Positions 62,090 to 64,000 of a stretch of 64,000 nt of DNA are shown piece after piece. Below the pieces are notes generated by a model that was not told the origin of the DNA, searched no databases, and worked only from the letters and a program-made list of their open reading frames with translations. Where the stretch lies: positions 24,727,806 through 24,791,805 of the forward strand of contig NC_133215.1 of NCBI RefSeq assembly GCF_040436345.1, in the 5' to 3' direction. A program made the position numbers and the translations under genes. The DNA comes from Pagrus major. Taxonomy: Eukaryota > Chordata > Actinopteri > Spariformes > Sparidae. Every line of letters starts with the position of its first letter. Positions within the stretch are counted from its first letter, which is position 1.

Positions 62090-62345
62090 AATACCACTCT
62101 CATGTTAGTACAGTAAATATGATGCCACAGCCAGCAGCCAAATAGCTTAGCTTAGCATTATAACTGGAAGCATGAGGAAATAGCAAACCTGGTCTGTCCA
62201 AAGGTACCAAAAATCAGTAGCTACCTAAAGCTAACACTTAATTTTTCATTTGTTAAATTAATAAAAACTGAAATGGGAAAATAACAATTTGCAATGTTAC
62301 CAGGGGGTTACATGCAGAGCTATTTTTACTTCTCATGAATTAAAA
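62090..62345 (+). repeat. Dispersed percomorph-type repeat (TTAGCTTAGCAT class)
   Basis: Contains AGCCAAATAGCTTAGCTTAG, ACTGGAAGCATGAGGAAATA, CCTGGTCTGTCCAAAGGTAC and CAGGGGGTTACATGCAGAGC, which together mark a repeat found in thousands of copies in percomorph fishes. It is the best single clue to the taxon. Confidence 0.65.
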
Positions 62346-63251
62346 TAATTTTCTAGACATTTGAATAGGAAGCTTGAACGCTAGGTAACGTAATGCTGCT
62401 GTGCTCCAGGTTACAAGTCGTATAAACGTAGGTAATCTGACAAGTTGTGGTCATTTTACAGCTCCCCAACTCATCAGCAACTTAAAAGGTGATCGATAGT
62501 GAAAATTTGGACACACATACGCCAACATATTTGATAACTCGTTAGCTGATGTTAGCATTCAACAAGTGCCTAGCTAACATTACCGTTTGATTATATCCTG
62601 TGTGTTTCACTTCCAGGTTTCCTAACCGTATCGCATCAAAACAGTATCGTATCAAACAGTAGTGTTAGCTAGAATGTGGTTGAATGCTAATGGTGGCTGT
62701 CTATGCTCATTCAATATGTATACAAAGAAATAAAGACAAGCTAAATAAAAGAATAAGACATAATGTGTACAAAATTGAATACATAAAATAAGACATAATA
62801 TTACAGTTGCTCCTCGGACTACTTTCACTGTTAATCAGAATTTCTGAGCCATTGCACACTGCATGTATTTAATGAAATAACATTTGTTTCGTGGGTAGTT
62901 TCCCACCCAGTGTGATGAAAGTTCAGGATTTAAGGGCAAAGCCGCGTTACATAAAATGTTGCCTATACATAATGTAAACAACAGGCACTGAAAGCCTCTT
63001 TGGTCAAATGGCTCCAACAAATATGTGTTACATCATGTTGCGTCTGCTGCATGAATGTGTGGGAATGATAACAGGATCAAAACAGAGAGCGAGAGAAAAG
63101 ATAAAAATGAGACGTGGACAGACAGTGAAACAGACGTGGTGACAGACACAGATGGACAGCAGACAAAAAACAAAACAAAACAAAAGATAGCCACACCAGT
63201 GTCATTGAAAAAAGAGGCAGTTAAATGAATGAGTGACAGACCATTGATGAT

Positions 63252-63267
63252 AGACAGACAGACAGAC

Positions 63268-63339
<72 letters not shown>

Positions 63340-63340
63340 G
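63252..63340 (+). repeat. (GACA)n/(GATA)n compound microsatellite
   Basis: About four GACA units pass into roughly 18 GATA units without interruption. The IYLS-repeat frame on the minus strand is an artefact. Confidence 0.95.
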
Positions 63341-64000
63341 CATGCACTGGAGGGTGAATTGGATGGGTTGAGGTTGGGTGGAGACATGCCTGGATGGCAG
63401 CGGAGGATTAGAGGGACAGCAGGCAGTGTGCCATATGGTCCAGTCTAATCTGGGCTTGTGACATCATGGCTGATGAGCGGGGAGGCCCACCATCCGTTTC
63501 CGAGCTCTCATTTCATTATGGGGTTTGTTGGTGTCAGCTGTAAATAACAACAGTAGACCCAGACGAGCCGGATAAACAAGACCTGGCTTTCTTTTCCACT
63601 CCAGTCTATTATCTCTGCTTTCCTCTTTTCCTCTGTTTCTCTCTCCTCTGGTCTCCTCCCCCCCTCTTACATCAATGGTTTGAGTCCATACACGTGTCTA
63701 ACAGGATTGCTTCAGTGTATCAGTGGCTCTGTAGTAAAGCTTATATGTTTAGGAAGCAGACAGGCAATTTTTAAGACAGCCACAATCCTGCTTGCACAGA
63801 GTCCTGTCGTCAGCTGGTCAGCCATTAGGACTCTGTTGTATCGACCGTGACTGTGTCTAACCAGTATTTCCACAAAGTGTGTCATCTGTGTGCTGATGTC
63901 ATCGGGTCACAAGTGCAACAGGTCAAATTGAATTGCCTGATTTTGTCATGCTTTTGTTCGACGTTTGAGCTTCAGTCGATTTAAATGAATAGTTCCAATT

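Larger units (their letters stand above)
59650..64000. other. Spacer upstream of DUSP5
   Basis: Contains two recognised dispersed repeats, CA and GATA microsatellites, and otherwise unassigned sequence. On the minus strand a donor-like CTGAG|GTAAGT (about 61690) and an acceptor-like TTATTAG (about 61627) flank a short gap, but no known protein results. Confidence 0.5.

Noticed and set aside
63033..63387. IYLS-repeat frames on the minus strand
   Set aside because: Translation of the GATA microsatellite.

Overview
This is vertebrate nuclear DNA, almost certainly from a ray-finned fish. The genes are split into short exons with GT-AG introns, the proteins match vertebrate orthologues almost residue for residue, and the spacers hold dispersed repeats that I recognise from percomorph fish genomes. 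There are no bacterial-type operons, no CRISPR array and no phage.

Two complete protein-coding genes can be built exon by exon, both on the minus strand. DUSP5 (59447 down to 54840) has four exons and 377 residues and encodes a nuclear ERK-specific dual-specificity phosphatase. SMC3 (53438 down to 30284) has 29 coding exons totalling 3654 nt, or 1217 residues, the same length as human SMC3. It is the ATPase/coiled-coil core subunit of cohesin. DUSP5 and SMC3 lie head to tail in the same order and orientation as on human 10q25, so RBM20 would be expected on the minus strand beyond position 1. I could not identify any RBM20 exon inside the window.

Region by region. 1-29 kb is gene-poor spacer with microsatellites. 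It contains a striking palindrome-rich repeat block at 23.2-25.0 kb: an internally deleted DNA transposon with the 5' end of an integrase-like ORF, plus three head-to-tail copies of its right half. 29-30.3 kb is the SMC3 3' UTR or downstream region, with an intriguing 89-100 codon open frame on the same strand. 30.3-53.4 kb is SMC3, including one textbook U12-type AT-AC intron (38797-40942). 53.4-54.4 kb is the SMC3 promoter side, with YY1, GC-box and E2F motifs. 54.4-59.6 kb is DUSP5. Its promoter carries a perfect CRE, an Ets core and a perfect CArG box within 22 bp, which suits a gene in the ERK negative-feedback loop. 59.7-64 kb is spacer with two recognisable fish repeats and a long GATA microsatellite.

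The two genes act separately: SMC3 in sister-chromatid cohesion and genome folding, DUSP5 in switching off nuclear ERK. The most unusual structure is the half-transposon array. I saw no clear new multi-gene system.
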